Part shown: one piece after another, positions 1 through 8,229 of the stretch
How positions within the stretch are numbered: the first letter of the stretch is position 1
Layout of the letters: each line of letters starts with the position of its first letter
Source of the DNA: Shewanella sp. TC10
GTDB taxonomy: Bacteria; Pseudomonadota; Gammaproteobacteria; Enterobacterales; Shewanellaceae
Length of the DNA stretch: 55,540 nucleotides
Assembly: GCF_009663145.1 (NCBI RefSeq)
Contig: NZ_VKHR01000006.1
Span: 316 to 55,855, forward strand
Direction of reading: 5' to 3'
The notes under the pieces: generated by a model
What the model saw: the letters and a program-made list of their open reading frames with translations, nothing else
The model's database searches: none
What the model was told of the DNA's origin: nothing
Position numbers and translations under genes: made by a program

Positions 1-135
1 CAAATGGGAGAATTCACCGTGCCTATGATGGCGCTTGTCGGTTTTGTGCTCGGGGCCATGTGGGCAGAAAGAATTCGTAATACTGTGGGCTTATCTCATT
101 TCTTTGGCCGACTAGTAGGCATGAGAAATGGTTAG
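1..135 (+). CDS. C-terminal end of an unidentified membrane protein (partial)
   Basis: The frame is open from the first base of the window to a TAG at 133-135 and gives 44 residues. It contains one hydrophobic stretch (PMMALVGFVLGAMWA) followed by a basic segment with two arginines, as expected for a last transmembrane helix with a short cytoplasmic tail. The start and most of the protein lie outside the window, so the family cannot be named. It runs towards the sigma factor gene at 194-766, which is on the other strand, so the two are convergent. Confidence 0.55.
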   Translation, partial: QMGEFTVPMMALVGFVLGAMWAERIRNTVGLSHFFGRLVGMRNG

Positions 136-193
136 CTACTAGAAACTGGCTGATTTTCTGAACAACTAAGCAGTATTCAATAATTTGTAACCA

Positions 194-766
194 CTAGCAC
201 TTACCGCCACAATCTTTACCCGTTTTACGGGTATAGGAAACAAGATTACCTTTGGCATCAAGGTGAAAGTCACAACATTGATTAAATAAGCTGTATAAAG
301 ACTGGCGGCTTTTTTGCACTCTCGATTTTAAGGTCGAATACTTAATATCTTGCTGTTCAGCATAGGCTTTTTGGGCGACTCCATTGAGCTCAACTGCAGT
401 AAGTAACTCAGCTTCTTCTTGTGGTAAACCATTAATAAATGGCGAAATACAATCAGTCATTTGCTCAAAAATATCTTCGCTTTCTTCTAATGCCCAGTCA
501 TATTGTTCTTGTAATTCGCTTGTTTGGTTCTTAGCACGCTTGCGATAAAAATCGATGATGGTGTGATTAGCAATTTGAAATAACCAAGACTTTAGCTTTT
601 TGGTGTCTTGGATTTTTTCTAAGCTGTTATAACTTTTAATTAAGATCTCTTGCAGCAAGTCATCCACATCAGCATGGTTGGAGACATTTTTAGTCAAAAA
701 TGCCTTGAGGCTAGTGCGATATTCTGCCCAAATAGTTTCGATGCTGATAGCGGTTGATGTTGTCAT
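194..766 (-). CDS. sigZ: ECF-type RNA polymerase sigma factor, SigZ-like
   Basis: At 190 residues it has the length of an extracytoplasmic-function sigma factor. Region 2 is visible at about residues 12-75 (DVDDLLQEILIKSYN, then LKSWLFQIANHTIIDFYRK), and a sigma-70 region 4 helix-turn-helix at about 115-155 (YAEQQDIKYSTLKSRVQKSRQSL). After region 4 comes a short tail with CC at 164-165 and C186/C190 (DCGGKC). A cysteine-containing tail with the same FHLDAKGNLVSY-type core occurs in the SigZ group, and I infer that it senses metal or redox state. No anti-sigma factor gene is adjacent. The glutathione transferase gene lies upstream on the same strand, separated by a 13-bp-stem hairpin, so the two may be co-transcribed and the transferase may be a target of the sigma factor. 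The ATG start matches the beginning of region 2. Confidence 0.8.
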   Translation of the reverse strand: MTTSTAISIETIWAEYRTSLKAFLTKNVSNHADVDDLLQEILIKSYNSLEKIQDTKKLKSWLFQIANHTIIDFYRKRAKNQTSELQEQYDWALEESEDIFEQMTDCISPFINGLPQEEAELLTAVELNGVAQKAYAEQQDIKYSTLKSRVQKSRQSLYSLFNQCCDFHLDAKGNLVSYTRKTGKDCGGKC

Positions 767-800
767 ATAAGTTCCTATAAAGCGCCTTATTTGAAACGCA

Positions 801-831
801 AAACTGATCTAAGCCATACTTAGATCAGTTT
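801..831 (-). terminator. Strong hairpin between the transferase and sigma factor genes
   Basis: A perfect 13-bp inverted repeat (AAACTGATCTAAG, 5-base loop, CTTAGATCAGTTT) lies 35 bases before the sigma-factor start and 87 bases after the transferase stop. On the minus strand it is followed by TGCGTTTC rather than a clean T-run. It may therefore be a partial terminator or attenuator, an mRNA-stabilising hairpin, or an operator dyad. Confidence 0.6.
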
Positions 832-917
832 GTGTGTTGTCTTAATATACACTGTAGCGCTGCACTATCAGGCTGTATAACGCCTACAGCCTATTGATTT
901 GCTATTTGAATAGCGAT

Positions 918-1616
918 TTAACCGCAGCAATTCGCACTCCCACTGCAACTTGTTTGCACAATATCTTTGCCTTCAGCCAAATAGGTATTGGTTAAATAAA
1001 AGCCTGAGAATTTTTCAACAAAATCACTCGATACTGTTTTTTCAACTAAGCTTGATGTCATTATAGCTTGTTGCCATGCTTGCATTTTTGGTAATCCGCA
1101 TAGCATGTCATAGCCCGAATTTTGCTTAATAATATCAGCGCGGTGAAGTAGTGGTAACCAAGCTAAATCGACGTTGCTTAATGCATCAGACTTAAAGAAC
1201 TGGGTGCTGCCAGTAAGCTGATTTTCAGCTTTTTGGAACGCTTTGTACAATTTTTCAAACCGAGCTTCTAAGGTCGCTTTATCTTTGCTGCTCATCGCGC
1301 CACATTGTGCTAAATAATGCTTAGACCCTAAGTAACTCCACGCTCGATCTAATGCGCGCTGCTCATTGGTAACGTGTTGCTCAAGTGGACCATATTCATC
1401 TTCGATGTATTCAATAATCGCATCAGACTCAAATAATGAAGTGCCATTTTCAGTGACCATCACCGGCACTTGTCCATTCGGTGAAATATCTAAAAACCAT
1501 TGTGGTTTATCACTTAAGCTGATGTATTCAATTTCATAAGCTATATTTTTAGCCGCTAATGCTGCGGTAACACGTTGAACAAATGGACAGATTTTAAAGC
1601 TGATAATTTTAATCAT
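918..1616 (-). CDS. Glutathione S-transferase family protein with a cysteine-rich tail
   Basis: The thioredoxin-fold N-terminal domain (residues 1-80) has the CPFVQR motif at 10-15, the cis-proline region NGQVPVM and the ESDAIIEYI glutathione-contact segment. An all-helical C-terminal domain follows (about 90-200). C10 sits where the catalytic Cys of omega/beta-like transferases and glutaredoxins lies, so thiol-transferase or glutathione-lyase chemistry is more likely than classical Ser/Tyr conjugation. The last ten residues (SCSGSANCCG, Cys 224/230/231) are unusual for the family and echo the cysteine-rich tail of the neighbouring sigma factor. A role in thiol or metal stress is an inference from that pairing. 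The ATG is preceded by AAGAAGG. Confidence 0.82.
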   Translation of the reverse strand: MIKIISFKICPFVQRVTAALAAKNIAYEIEYISLSDKPQWFLDISPNGQVPVMVTENGTSLFESDAIIEYIEDEYGPLEQHVTNEQRALDRAWSYLGSKHYLAQCGAMSSKDKATLEARFEKLYKAFQKAENQLTGSTQFFKSDALSNVDLAWLPLLHRADIIKQNSGYDMLCGLPKMQAWQQAIMTSSLVEKTVSSDFVEKFSGFYLTNTYLAEGKDIVQTSCSGSANCCG

Positions 1617-1768
1617 GGTTTGTGCCTTCTTATGATGTAATGCAAATTTAATTGTTTAATTACTCATAAGACGAAGGCTGATAAAAAAAGACGAAACTTT
1701 TTATCTTCTACTCTAAAGGCTATTAACCCCAATTTAGGTAATAGCTCTATATCAATGGTTTACTGGTA

Positions 1769-2323
1769 TTAAGCTAACATTGCAGCCATAGCTAGCAATA
1801 CAAACAAACCTGCTGTAATTCTGCGTATTAATGCTAATGGCAACTTATCTGCAGACAGTTTTCCAATTATCACCACAGGGACATTGGCGAGTAGCATGCC
1901 GATAGTGGTTCCTATCACCACCATCGCTAGCGCATCAGCGTATTGAGCGCCAAGAATAGAGGTGGCTATCTGAGTTTTATCGCCTATTTCGGCAATGAAA
2001 AAGGCGATAAAGCTGGCAACAAATGGCCCTCTGTTTGAGACTTTCTCATCGTCATCGAGCTTATCAGGAACAAGTATCCACGCTGCCATCGCTAAAAAGC
2101 TTATTGCTAGTACCCAAGTTAATACCTGAGGAGAAAGGTAGTCGGCGATGACTACACCTAAATATGCAGCTAAAGCATGATTGGCAATCGTCGCTAGAAA
2201 AATGGCAGCAATAATGGGAATGGGTTTACGGTAGCGGCTGGCTAGCAGTAAAGATAACAGTTGGGTTTTATCACCAATTTCGGCTAATGCGACAGTGGTA
2301 ATGGAAATCGCTAATACGCTCAC
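1769..2323 (-). CDS. TMEM165/GDT1 (UPF0016) family manganese exporter
   Basis: The protein has 184 residues and about six transmembrane helices in two homologous halves. Each half carries the family signature E-x-G-D-K-[TS]-Q, seen here as EIGDKTQ starting at residues 15 and 112. Bacterial members export Mn2+ (the Vibrio protein is called MneA), and the eukaryotic relatives move Mn2+/Ca2+ against protons. The start is GTG at 2321-2323 with AAAAGAG upstream. A yybP-ykoY manganese riboswitch in the 5' leader strongly supports manganese as substrate and implies that expression rises when Mn2+ is high. It appears to be transcribed alone. Confidence 0.9.
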   Translation of the reverse strand: MSVLAISITTVALAEIGDKTQLLSLLLASRYRKPIPIIAAIFLATIANHALAAYLGVVIADYLSPQVLTWVLAISFLAMAAWILVPDKLDDDEKVSNRGPFVASFIAFFIAEIGDKTQIATSILGAQYADALAMVVIGTTIGMLLANVPVVIIGKLSADKLPLALIRRITAGLFVLLAMAAMLA

Positions 2324-2390
2324 AGAATACTCTTTTGGAGGCGGGGATTATGATTAACCTAAGACAATGCTCACTCCCCACCTCGGGTTG

Positions 2391-2541
2391 CGATCATTGT
2401 CTATGGTCTCACTAAACTCAGTTGGTACTGAGTCTTGAACGCCATGATGATGTGCATCAATTATGTTGACGAACAAACCGACTTATTTAAAGGCTGTTTA
2501 AATGAGTGGCAAGTTACTCCCCAAAGACAGCCGCAGTGTAA
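2391..2541 (-). promoter_or_regulatory. yybP-ykoY manganese riboswitch
   Basis: Read on the minus strand, the leader of the TMEM165-type gene holds the conserved elements of this class in the right order: TTTGGGGAGTAAC (about 2513-2527), CGTCAACA (about 2465-2472) and GTGAGACC (2405-2412). Strands TGTCT and AGACA close the aptamer (P1). Established knowledge is that this aptamer binds Mn2+ and often controls Mn exporters. The 3' strand of P1 can alternatively pair with a downstream CATTGTCT (2362-2369), which is a plausible expression-platform switch. Confidence 0.88.
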
Positions 2542-2689
2542 AGATTGTCAGGATATTTATCAAGCAAAAATCTAGCTTACAAAGAAGCTTATTTCAGAGG
2601 TTATTGTTAAAAGAAACGGCTGTTTACTTTGTAAATCCTTGTTGGGATATGCTTAACCCTCATTAAATAGTCCAAATGACATTGATTTA

Positions 2690-2734
2690 GTTTGATTATC
2701 AAGGTATTTTAAATAAATACTTTGATAGTCAAAC
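2690..2734. promoter_or_regulatory. 45-bp dyad, likely MarR operator of the dmeF-marR operon
   Basis: The arms GTTTGATTATCAAGGTATTT and the complement of AAATACTTTGATAGTCAAAC match at all but two of about 20 positions around a centre near 2712. The dyad ends 14 bases before the GTG start of the efflux gene. The MarR regulator encoded at the end of the operon is the obvious candidate ligand, which would be autoregulation. An alternative TTG start at 2722 would lie inside the dyad, which argues against it. Confidence 0.7.
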
Positions 2735-2748
2735 TAAAAGGTGCCCAA

Positions 2749-3786
2749 GTGCAATTTACTACTGAACATCAACATGACTTTTGTGCACAGCAAAGTTCAG
2801 GTGAAAGAAGAACCTTATATGTTTTAATCTTGACCGTGACAGCTATGGTGGTGGAGATTATTGCAGGTACCGTTTTTGGCTCGATGGCATTACTGGCAGA
2901 TGGCTGGCACATGGGCACCCATGCCGCCGCATTTTGCATCACCTTGTTTGCGTATCGTTATGCGAGAAAACATGCTCACACTGATAAATTTTCATTTGGG
3001 CCAGGAAAGGTGAGTGTTCTTGGGGGATATACCAGTGCAATAGTATTGGGTATCGTTGCATTATTAATGATTGTTGAATCTGTTCACCGTTTATTTAATC
3101 CGCAAACCATTCAGTTTAATGAAGCGATCATGGTGGCATTTATTGGCTTAGCGGTGAATGTGGCCAGTATTTTCTTGCTGGGTGAGCACCATCATCATGA
3201 TCATGACGATTCACACAGCCATGGACATTCACATGGCCATTCGCACAGTCACTCGCATGGTCATTCGCACAGTCACTCTCATGGTCATTCACGCGGCCAT
3301 TCGCATGCTCATGCGCACGAGCAGCTCAATGAAAAAGACAATGCTAATTCGCATAGCGACAAACATCATGATCATAATTTGCGTGCAGCCTACATGCATG
3401 TTTTGGCTGATGCTTTAACCTCTGTGTTAGCGATTATTGCACTGGTTTTTGGCAAGTTTTACGGCTGGCATTGGTTAGATGCTGTTATGGGCATCGTCGG
3501 TGCGATTGTGATTACTAAGTGGACATTAGGTTTGATGAAGCAAACAAGCCCAGTGCTACTTGATGAAAATATTGATGTTCAGTATAGAGACAAGATTATC
3601 GCAACATTGGCACCCTATGCAGATGTTAAAGATATGCATATATGGAAGATCAGCGGTCATCATTATTCAGCAGCATTAACGTTAGTGGCAAAACAAGCTG
3701 ATTTTTCTGTGGCTGAATATAAGACCTTACTGAGTCAATTTGATAAAATCCATCATCTAACGCTTGAAGTGCACCCGATGAGATAA
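2749..3786 (+). CDS. dmeF: Cation diffusion facilitator, DmeF-like Co/Ni efflux transporter
   Basis: This is a cation diffusion facilitator with six predicted helices. Metal-site motifs are LLADGWHMGTHA in helix 2 and HVLADALTSV in helix 5. A very long histidine/serine/glycine loop sits between helices 4 and 5 (about residues 147-205), and a cytoplasmic C-terminal domain follows, containing DVKDMHIWKISGHH. The GWHMGTHA form of the helix 2 motif is typical of DmeF exporters, which expel Co2+ and Ni2+ with protons, though zinc is possible. I chose the GTG at 2749 because AAAAGG stands 7 bases before it. A frame extension to TTG at 2722 would run into the operator dyad. The marR stop-start spacing indicates one operon. 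Confidence 0.88.
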   Translation: MQFTTEHQHDFCAQQSSGERRTLYVLILTVTAMVVEIIAGTVFGSMALLADGWHMGTHAAAFCITLFAYRYARKHAHTDKFSFGPGKVSVLGGYTSAIVLGIVALLMIVESVHRLFNPQTIQFNEAIMVAFIGLAVNVASIFLLGEHHHHDHDDSHSHGHSHGHSHSHSHGHSHSHSHGHSRGHSHAHAHEQLNEKDNANSHSDKHHDHNLRAAYMHVLADALTSVLAIIALVFGKFYGWHWLDAVMGIVGAIVITKWTLGLMKQTSPVLLDENIDVQYRDKIIATLAPYADVKDMHIWKISGHHYSAALTLVAKQADFSVAEYKTLLSQFDKIHHLTLEVHPMR

Positions 3787-3788
3787 TA

Positions 3789-4205
3789 ATGCCAAATACC
3801 GAATTGCTTAACCAAACTATTACTGAGTTTTACGACAAGATGTCTTCTTGGGAGCAGTCTGTTGTCAAAGAAACAGGCTATTCACTGGCGCAAACTCATA
3901 CCATTGAGGTGTTGGGTTGTCATGGTGCACTTAGAATGAAAGAGTTAGCGCAAAAGCTTGGGATAACGACAGGAACATTAACTGTTCAAGTGGATAAATT
4001 GGTAAATTTAGCGCTAATTGAACGTGGTGCACACCCTGAAGATGGTCGTTCAACTGTGGTTAAACTTACTCAGGCCGGTGAGGAAATTCATCGGCAGCAT
4101 AACCAACTACACCTTGAGCTAATGAATGATCTTACCCGTCATGTTTCTGCAGAAGAAGCACAAATCCTATTGTCATGTTTACAGAAAATGAATCAAGAAT
4201 TTTAG
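3789..4205 (+). CDS. MarR family transcriptional regulator
   Basis: This 138-residue protein has the MarR winged-helix core: helix-turn-helix around residues 48-72 (MKELAQKLGITTGTLTVQVDKL) and the wing around 80-95 (ERGAHPEDGRSTVVKLT, with the conserved D-x-R). It starts two bases after the stop of the efflux gene, so translation is probably coupled. By position it should repress the operon through the dyad at 2690-2734 and release it on metal or ligand binding. No cluster of metal ligands is obvious, so the inducer cannot be read from the sequence. Confidence 0.88.
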   Translation: MPNTELLNQTITEFYDKMSSWEQSVVKETGYSLAQTHTIEVLGCHGALRMKELAQKLGITTGTLTVQVDKLVNLALIERGAHPEDGRSTVVKLTQAGEEIHRQHNQLHLELMNDLTRHVSAEEAQILLSCLQKMNQEF

Positions 4206-4399
4206 CTGAAAGGCGAACATCCCCCACGAGTGAACCGAAATTATTTCTGTCTATTACTTTTTAGTGAATTTAAACCGAGGTTATGATCAAAGTTCTTTGT
4301 TATATATGTAACTAAAGGTAACAAATATATCTTTAAATCAATAATTTATCTAGAATGGAATACTGTGTTACTCTGAAGTAGATATACTGCTAAAGGGTT

Positions 4400-6298
4400 A
4401 TGATGTTGAGGTTTTATATGGACATAGTATTGATGAAAAGGTGGCGGGTTTGCCTATTCGGCTGTCTTTCTTTGCTCTGCGGTAACGTATTTGCTAATGA
4501 AACCCTAATAGAATTACAAAATGCAGTGGCTGATGTCACACCTGCAGAAGCTGTTGTACTGTTGGATGAATTTGATATAACCAACAGCGGCCTGTCGGCG
4601 CAGCAACAAGCACAAGCCTATTTTCTATACGGGCAAGCTTATGAAAAAACTCGCGATCTAAACCAAGCTATTGAAAGTTACGATAAAGGCATTGCTTTAG
4701 TTAAATATTTGCCAGTGTCAGACATTCTCATTGATAGTCATTTAGAACGTTCTTTTGCGTTATATCTCCAATCTAATGATCCGGCGACCTATTGCGTTGA
4801 TAGAAAACAAGCGCTTGAATATGCCCGCAAACACACTAATTCAGAACTCCTCGCTAAAACGCTGACCCAAAATGCTTTTTGTTATATTGAACCGGACAAC
4901 ATTTATAAAGGCATTGATTTACTTGATGAAGCAATAATGGTGGTGGATAAAAGTGATCAATTAAATGTTAATCGTAAGGCTTTAATTTACAACGCGACAG
5001 GCAGCTTATATCGTCGTGTGGGGTTGCATCAACGTGGCTATGAAAACTTTAAAATAGCTTATGAAACCTGGAAAACTATCAACGATATTGAAGATATGTT
5101 TAACATGCAGCACAACATGTTAAGCCAAGCGATTAAGTTAGGTGATTGGGAAAAAGCTGAAGATAGCATCCTGCGGCAATTTGAGTTAGCAAGAGAAGCT
5201 AATGGTGAAGGAGACTTATTGTTTTTCTCACACCTTAATGCGGGTCAACTTGCCCTAAGAACATACGACTTTACCCAAGCAGTTGTTCATCTTGAAAAAG
5301 CACTCTCGTTACAAGATACCACCAGAGAGCAATACTTTATAACGAGTACTTATTTGTATTTGGCTCTTGCCTATACACGTAGCGGTGACTTGAATAAAGC
5401 AGCTGAAATGGCAAGAATATTTAGACTGGATGATAAATTTCCAGCCAATATGAAGGATATGATGTTAAAGGCTGATGCGATTATTGCACTGGCTGAAAAT
5501 AACCCTGCTAAAGCGGCCAATTTATTTCTTCAGGTAGTGGATATTGAGCGAGAGAACAATCAAAGCATTATTGACAGTAAAGTACTAACTAGCTCACTAG
5601 ACCATAATATTAAATTGGCTTCTTTTGAAAATGAATTACTTGAAAATCGCTTAGCAATTAATGAATTAAATTGGGCTGCAATAGAAGATAAAGAGCGGAT
5701 TAGTGATTTAAGACTGACACTTTTTCTGGTGCTGGCGATAGTGTTATTTGCCATTGTTCTGGTGTTACTGCACTCAAGAAAGACCTTAAAAGAGCGCGCG
5801 CAAACAGATTACCTTACGGGCCTAGCTAATCGGGGATATACTTTCCAGAAAGGTCAAAAAATCATAGAAAAAGCAATACGCAAAGGTCACAGCGCCTCGG
5901 TGATTATATTTGATATTGATAATTTTAAAGCGATCAATGACACATATGGCCATCATATTGGTGATTTAGCCATTAAAGCTGCAGCTAAAAGAGCGAGAAG
6001 TTGGCTCAAAAAAGAAGATTTAGTGGGCAGGATCGGTGGTGAAGAATTTTTAATAATCTTGGACAACACTAACTTAGATGACGCATTTACCATTTCAGAT
6101 CGACTCCGTAATGGCATTGCGGCGCAGTCATTCCAATTTGAAGACGTGAACGTTGAATTTACCATTAGTTTAGGCGTTGCCACCCTCGACCGCGTATCGA
6201 CCACATTATCTGATTTAACCAAGCAAGCTGATGATGCGCTATATCAAGCTAAATTTTCCGGTAAAAATAAAGTGTATCTTGCTAAACAGTGCGCGTAG
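4400..6298 (+). CDS. Membrane diguanylate cyclase with periplasmic TPR sensor
   Basis: The order is an N-terminal signal segment (hydrophobic around residues 17-32), a periplasmic region of about 400 residues with TPR-like helical repeats (AQAYFLYGQAYEKTRDLNQAI, then NATGSLYRRVGLHQRGYENF), one transmembrane helix near 438-458, and a C-terminal GGDEF domain. The active-site motif is GGEEF at 546-550, so cyclic-di-GMP synthesis is likely. The inhibitory I-site is KKED instead of RxxD, so product inhibition may be weak. Three starts are possible: ATG 4400, ATG 4403 (AAAGGG 5 bases before it) and ATG 4418 (GAGG 6 bases before it). The domain content is the same for all. It is monocistronic. Confidence 0.87.
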   Translation: MMLRFYMDIVLMKRWRVCLFGCLSLLCGNVFANETLIELQNAVADVTPAEAVVLLDEFDITNSGLSAQQQAQAYFLYGQAYEKTRDLNQAIESYDKGIALVKYLPVSDILIDSHLERSFALYLQSNDPATYCVDRKQALEYARKHTNSELLAKTLTQNAFCYIEPDNIYKGIDLLDEAIMVVDKSDQLNVNRKALIYNATGSLYRRVGLHQRGYENFKIAYETWKTINDIEDMFNMQHNMLSQAIKLGDWEKAEDSILRQFELAREANGEGDLLFFSHLNAGQLALRTYDFTQAVVHLEKALSLQDTTREQYFITSTYLYLALAYTRSGDLNKAAEMARIFRLDDKFPANMKDMMLKADAIIALAENNPAKAANLFLQVVDIERENNQSIIDSKVLTSSLDHNIKLASFENELLENRLAINELNWAAIEDKERISDLRLTLFLVLAIVLFAIVLVLLHSRKTLKERAQTDYLTGLANRGYTFQKGQKIIEKAIRKGHSASVIIFDIDNFKAINDTYGHHIGDLAIKAAAKRARSWLKKEDLVGRIGGEEFLIILDNTNLDDAFTISDRLRNGIAAQSFQFEDVNVEFTISLGVATLDRVSTTLSDLTKQADDALYQAKFSGKNKVYLAKQCA

Positions 6299-6315
6299 GA
6301 CTTAATGATGAGTGT

Positions 6316-6342
6316 TAATCGCACTCTTTGTGAGTGCGGTTA
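6316..6342. terminator. Hairpin between convergent genes
   Basis: TAATCGCACTC and GAGTGCGGTTA pair over 10 of 11 positions around a 5-base loop, between the GGDEF stop and the stop of the convergent barrel gene. The T-run is poor (GTATTATCTTT), so termination strength is uncertain. Confidence 0.5.
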
Positions 6343-6358
6343 GTATTATCTTTAAATA

Positions 6359-7567
6359 TTAAAATCCGCTACCTACTTTAAAGTAAAGTGCGCTTTCTTC
6401 TTCGCTAAACGCCACATCAACTCCCATATGGATGCCGTAGCGACGGGCAATTTGATAGCGAAACCCCACGCCATAGGCTGATATCAATTCATCAGAAGAT
6501 GACTCGGTTATCGAATTGGCTTGAGTGGATGAGCTTAATAATTCATTGTTTTGAACGGCATAACCTAATCCGTAAAATCCAGACAAGGTCCAGCGATTAT
6601 TCAGGTGGTACATGATTTGGGTTTGTAATGTCGCCACCTGATCGCCTTGATAGCGATATGACGAGACACCTCGTAAATCGATATAAGGCTTTACTGTAGG
6701 CGGCAAGGCGTCATCTTTGGCATAAAAAGCTTGGTAGTCACCTGCGACCGCTAAAGTCCACTTGTCGGCAACAGGCCAAAAACTTTGACCACTGACTTCT
6801 AAACTATCGTACAAATAATCAGAACCCATAGCCTTGTTATAACTCATGTACTCAGCTGACAATAAATAACCTTCAGACGGGTAAAACATATTGTCGCGAG
6901 TATCGTACTCAGCAGCTAAGCCAAGCCCTGAAGTGGTATTGTGATCTCCAAGCGCTTTCTCAAAAATCCAATCAACAACTTGGTTCGATGAAGAAATACT
7001 CGATTGTGCCCAAAACTGTTTTATTCCCAGCATTAAGCTAGTGTCAGGGATTCTAAATAATAGCTTCTGACTGGCGAATGCTGCTGTGGTTTGGGTATCA
7101 AATTGAAGTGGCTGCTCAACAGGAAGTAGACCGCCTAATGTAGAGTAAAGATCAAAGTTCACTTCCCCCGCACCACCAATAGCCGTATAGCGAATATGAT
7201 CTTGCTTCCATGAATGCCGATGACCAGCAAAGGCAAACCAAGAGCCATTATCAGTAGCCAAAGCACCTACGGCGGTTATTGCAGGCGGAATGAGCTTAGC
7301 CCCGCCATCTAAAGATGCCATGGCTTGCTCTTGTCTGTGGGCTTTTTCTTCATCTGATTCATGCAAAAATAGTCCAACTACACCGCCACCCACACCTACA
7401 GCTGGCTCTGTAATGATTACAGGTACGGGTAAAAAACCATAGGCATTTTCGGCTAGGTAATGCCCCATGTCGAATTGGCCATCAATAGGGTCGAAGTAAT
7501 CATTATCGTTATCTGCCTGCACAGTGTGACTAAATAGAATTGAACAAATGATAATTTTTCTCAACAT
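6359..7567 (-). CDS. Outer-membrane beta-barrel protein, surface antigen D15/BamA-like
   Basis: The 402-residue protein begins with a signal peptide (MLRKIIICSILFSHTVQA). It has alternating aromatic/polar strands throughout and ends in YFKVGSGF, a C-terminal Phe as used for barrel assembly. The segments LGLAAEYDTRDNMFYPSEGY and LRGVSSYRYQG resemble the D15 surface-antigen domain (BamA/TamA family). No POTRA domains are visible, so it is a stand-alone barrel rather than BamA itself. Such proteins occur as lipases' barrel domains or as uncharacterised porins, and the substrate is unknown. It is monocistronic, convergent with the TPR-GGDEF gene. Confidence 0.75.
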   Translation of the reverse strand: MLRKIIICSILFSHTVQADNDNDYFDPIDGQFDMGHYLAENAYGFLPVPVIITEPAVGVGGGVVGLFLHESDEEKAHRQEQAMASLDGGAKLIPPAITAVGALATDNGSWFAFAGHRHSWKQDHIRYTAIGGAGEVNFDLYSTLGGLLPVEQPLQFDTQTTAAFASQKLLFRIPDTSLMLGIKQFWAQSSISSSNQVVDWIFEKALGDHNTTSGLGLAAEYDTRDNMFYPSEGYLLSAEYMSYNKAMGSDYLYDSLEVSGQSFWPVADKWTLAVAGDYQAFYAKDDALPPTVKPYIDLRGVSSYRYQGDQVATLQTQIMYHLNNRWTLSGFYGLGYAVQNNELLSSSTQANSITESSSDELISAYGVGFRYQIARRYGIHMGVDVAFSEEESALYFKVGSGF

Positions 7568-8229
7568 GAGAGGTGACCTGATAGCTAGCGCAGTAAAAGA
7601 GCGTTTTAAATGACATGAAAGGGTTAATTAAGAAAGCGGTAATGAGGTCCCTTGGAGTGGATAAGTATGCTTATAGTTGAATTAAAGCACCCTCATTACC
7701 GCTTAATGCCTGTTGGCAGAAAGGAATATAATGGAATTCGAATAAAGTCATAACTCGCTTATGATGGATGAAACCCTCACAAAGCTTGTATAAGTGTAGG
7801 GAAAGCCCAAGCTTAATACTCAGCTTACTGCTACCAATAAGCCGTTAATCTGTTATAAAAGGCTTCGAGTCGCTTACCGACTGAATCAATCTCAACCATT
7901 TCAGCTTCACCCTCTTATTCATCCTTATCCTTAACCACTGCTGATTTCAGGCATTACTTTTTAGCCTATTGCCTAGCTGAGTGATCGCGATGAAAAGGAT
8001 ATGATTTGCACCATGTTAGTGCGAGGCGTGATTTAAAACCCAGCAACAAACCTAGTATTCCTCCAAAAAAGTGAAGTTTCATGAAATATTGCTAAAAAAA
8101 TTTGTTTAAATTTTTCAATGGTTAACGAATTTGTTTGACCCAATTTAGTGCAGTTTAGGATGATCTGGCACATTACCTGAAACGTTTTAAACAGAGAGAT
8201 TTTTTGTTTGCGTAAGGAAGGGAATAAAC
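7568..8229. other. Long intergenic region without a recognised gene
   Basis: This 662-bp gap separates the divergent barrel and phosphatase genes. It contains the inverted repeat at 7634-7704. The stretch 8080-8220, just before the phosphatase start, is AT-rich and probably carries its promoter. I see no further gene or RNA family. Confidence 0.5.
7634..7704. repeat. 14-bp inverted repeat with 43-base spacer
   Basis: AAGCGGTAATGAGG at 7634-7647 is repeated exactly in inverse orientation at 7691-7704. It lies 67-137 bases upstream of the barrel gene start. It could be paired operator half-sites or a stem. There is no T-run. Confidence 0.6.

Noticed and set aside
1640..1710. Possible ECF-type promoter (CGTCTTA and GTTTCGTC on the minus strand) before the transferase gene
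   Set aside because: Suggestive of a SigZ target, but the spacing and consensus for this sigma group are not known to me, so it is not listed as a feature.
2722..2748. Upstream TTG start of the dmeF-like gene
   Set aside because: It lies inside the 45-bp dyad; GTG 2749 has a good ribosome site.
3158..3418. Reading frame in another phase of the dmeF histidine loop
   Set aside because: It is a shadow of the CAT/CAC-rich repeat coding for histidine.
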